From: Spirochaetaceae bacterium
Lineage (GTDB): Bacteria > Spirochaetota > Spirochaetia > Treponematales > Breznakiellaceae
Assembly (NCBI GenBank): GCA_031280115.1
Contig: JAITHF010000139.1
Coordinates: 1-12,255, forward strand
DNA length: 12,255 nt
Direction of reading: 5' to 3'
Part shown: piece by piece, positions 12,208 to 12,255 of the stretch
Layout of the letters: each line of letters opens with the position of its first letter
How positions within the stretch are numbered: position 1 is the first letter of the stretch
Program-made: the position numbers and the translations under genes
The notes under the pieces: generated by a model
Seen by the model: the letters and a program-made list of their open reading frames with translations, nothing else
What the model was told of the DNA's origin: nothing
The model's database searches: none

Positions 12208-12255
12208 CGCACCTCTAACGCGGAAAGGCCGCCCCCTGCGGCACCGTATGTACCC

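Noticed and set aside
11736..12212. 158-residue minus-strand protein with RALRIPP repeats
   Set aside because: It consists almost wholly of array 5, array 6 and scaffold translated. No start signal or native domain is seen, so it was kept as repeat.

Overview
The window looks like chromosomal DNA of a GC-rich host-associated spirochaete, most likely a Treponema-like organism of the termite-gut type. This is tentative. It rests on the gene set (a nucleoside kinase with TGS and ThrRS-like N-terminal domains, separate short AccD and AccA, a dCache chemoreceptor, an EcsC-like protein, a sorbose-1-phosphate-reductase-like dehydrogenase) and on the abundance of dispersed palindromic repeats. No rRNA, tRNA, transposase, integrase or CRISPR array was seen.

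Layout. 1-177: window edge with open frames on both strands, strand unresolved. 178-654 (-): small four-helix membrane protein. 687-2017: repeat island with three tandem arrays framed by inverted copies of a composite palindromic element. 2018-5339 (-): compact operon accD-accA-nucleoside kinase, with a TAATG overlap between accD and accA. 5391-7100: second repeat island holding a fourth tandem array, a possible small structured RNA, a long pyrimidine tract and a short gene (6469-6714) whose 3' third is made of repeat. 7132-9285 (+): methyl-accepting chemotaxis protein whose last 16 codons lie in a copy of the repeat. 9448-10188 (+): EcsC-like protein, convergent with 10200-11477 (-), a zinc-type medium-chain dehydrogenase. 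11554-12255: third repeat island with a fifth array and the start of a sixth.

The most unusual content is the repeat system. Six tandem arrays with unrelated sequences (AT-rich in one, very GC-rich in another) all have a 21-bp unit, which is two helical turns or seven codons. Five of them carry a different short dyad in each unit. Arrays 1-3 join the same right-hand flank in the same phase. Between arrays lie interchangeable hairpin modules whose stems covary. A composite element, called here A-B-C, recurs with fixed polarity: the A end faces a neighbouring gene block and the C end faces an array. The element overlaps the 3' ends of at least two genes in frame, which recalls Rickettsia palindromic elements and REP/BIME repeats. 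I do not recognise this family, and nothing in the window could mobilise it.

The functional genes serve fatty-acid initiation (malonyl-CoA from AccAD; the biotin carboxylase and BCCP genes are not here), nucleotide salvage, chemotaxis and possibly sugar-phosphate metabolism. Apart from the accDA-kinase operon there is little sign that they work together. The island boundaries are the main organising feature.
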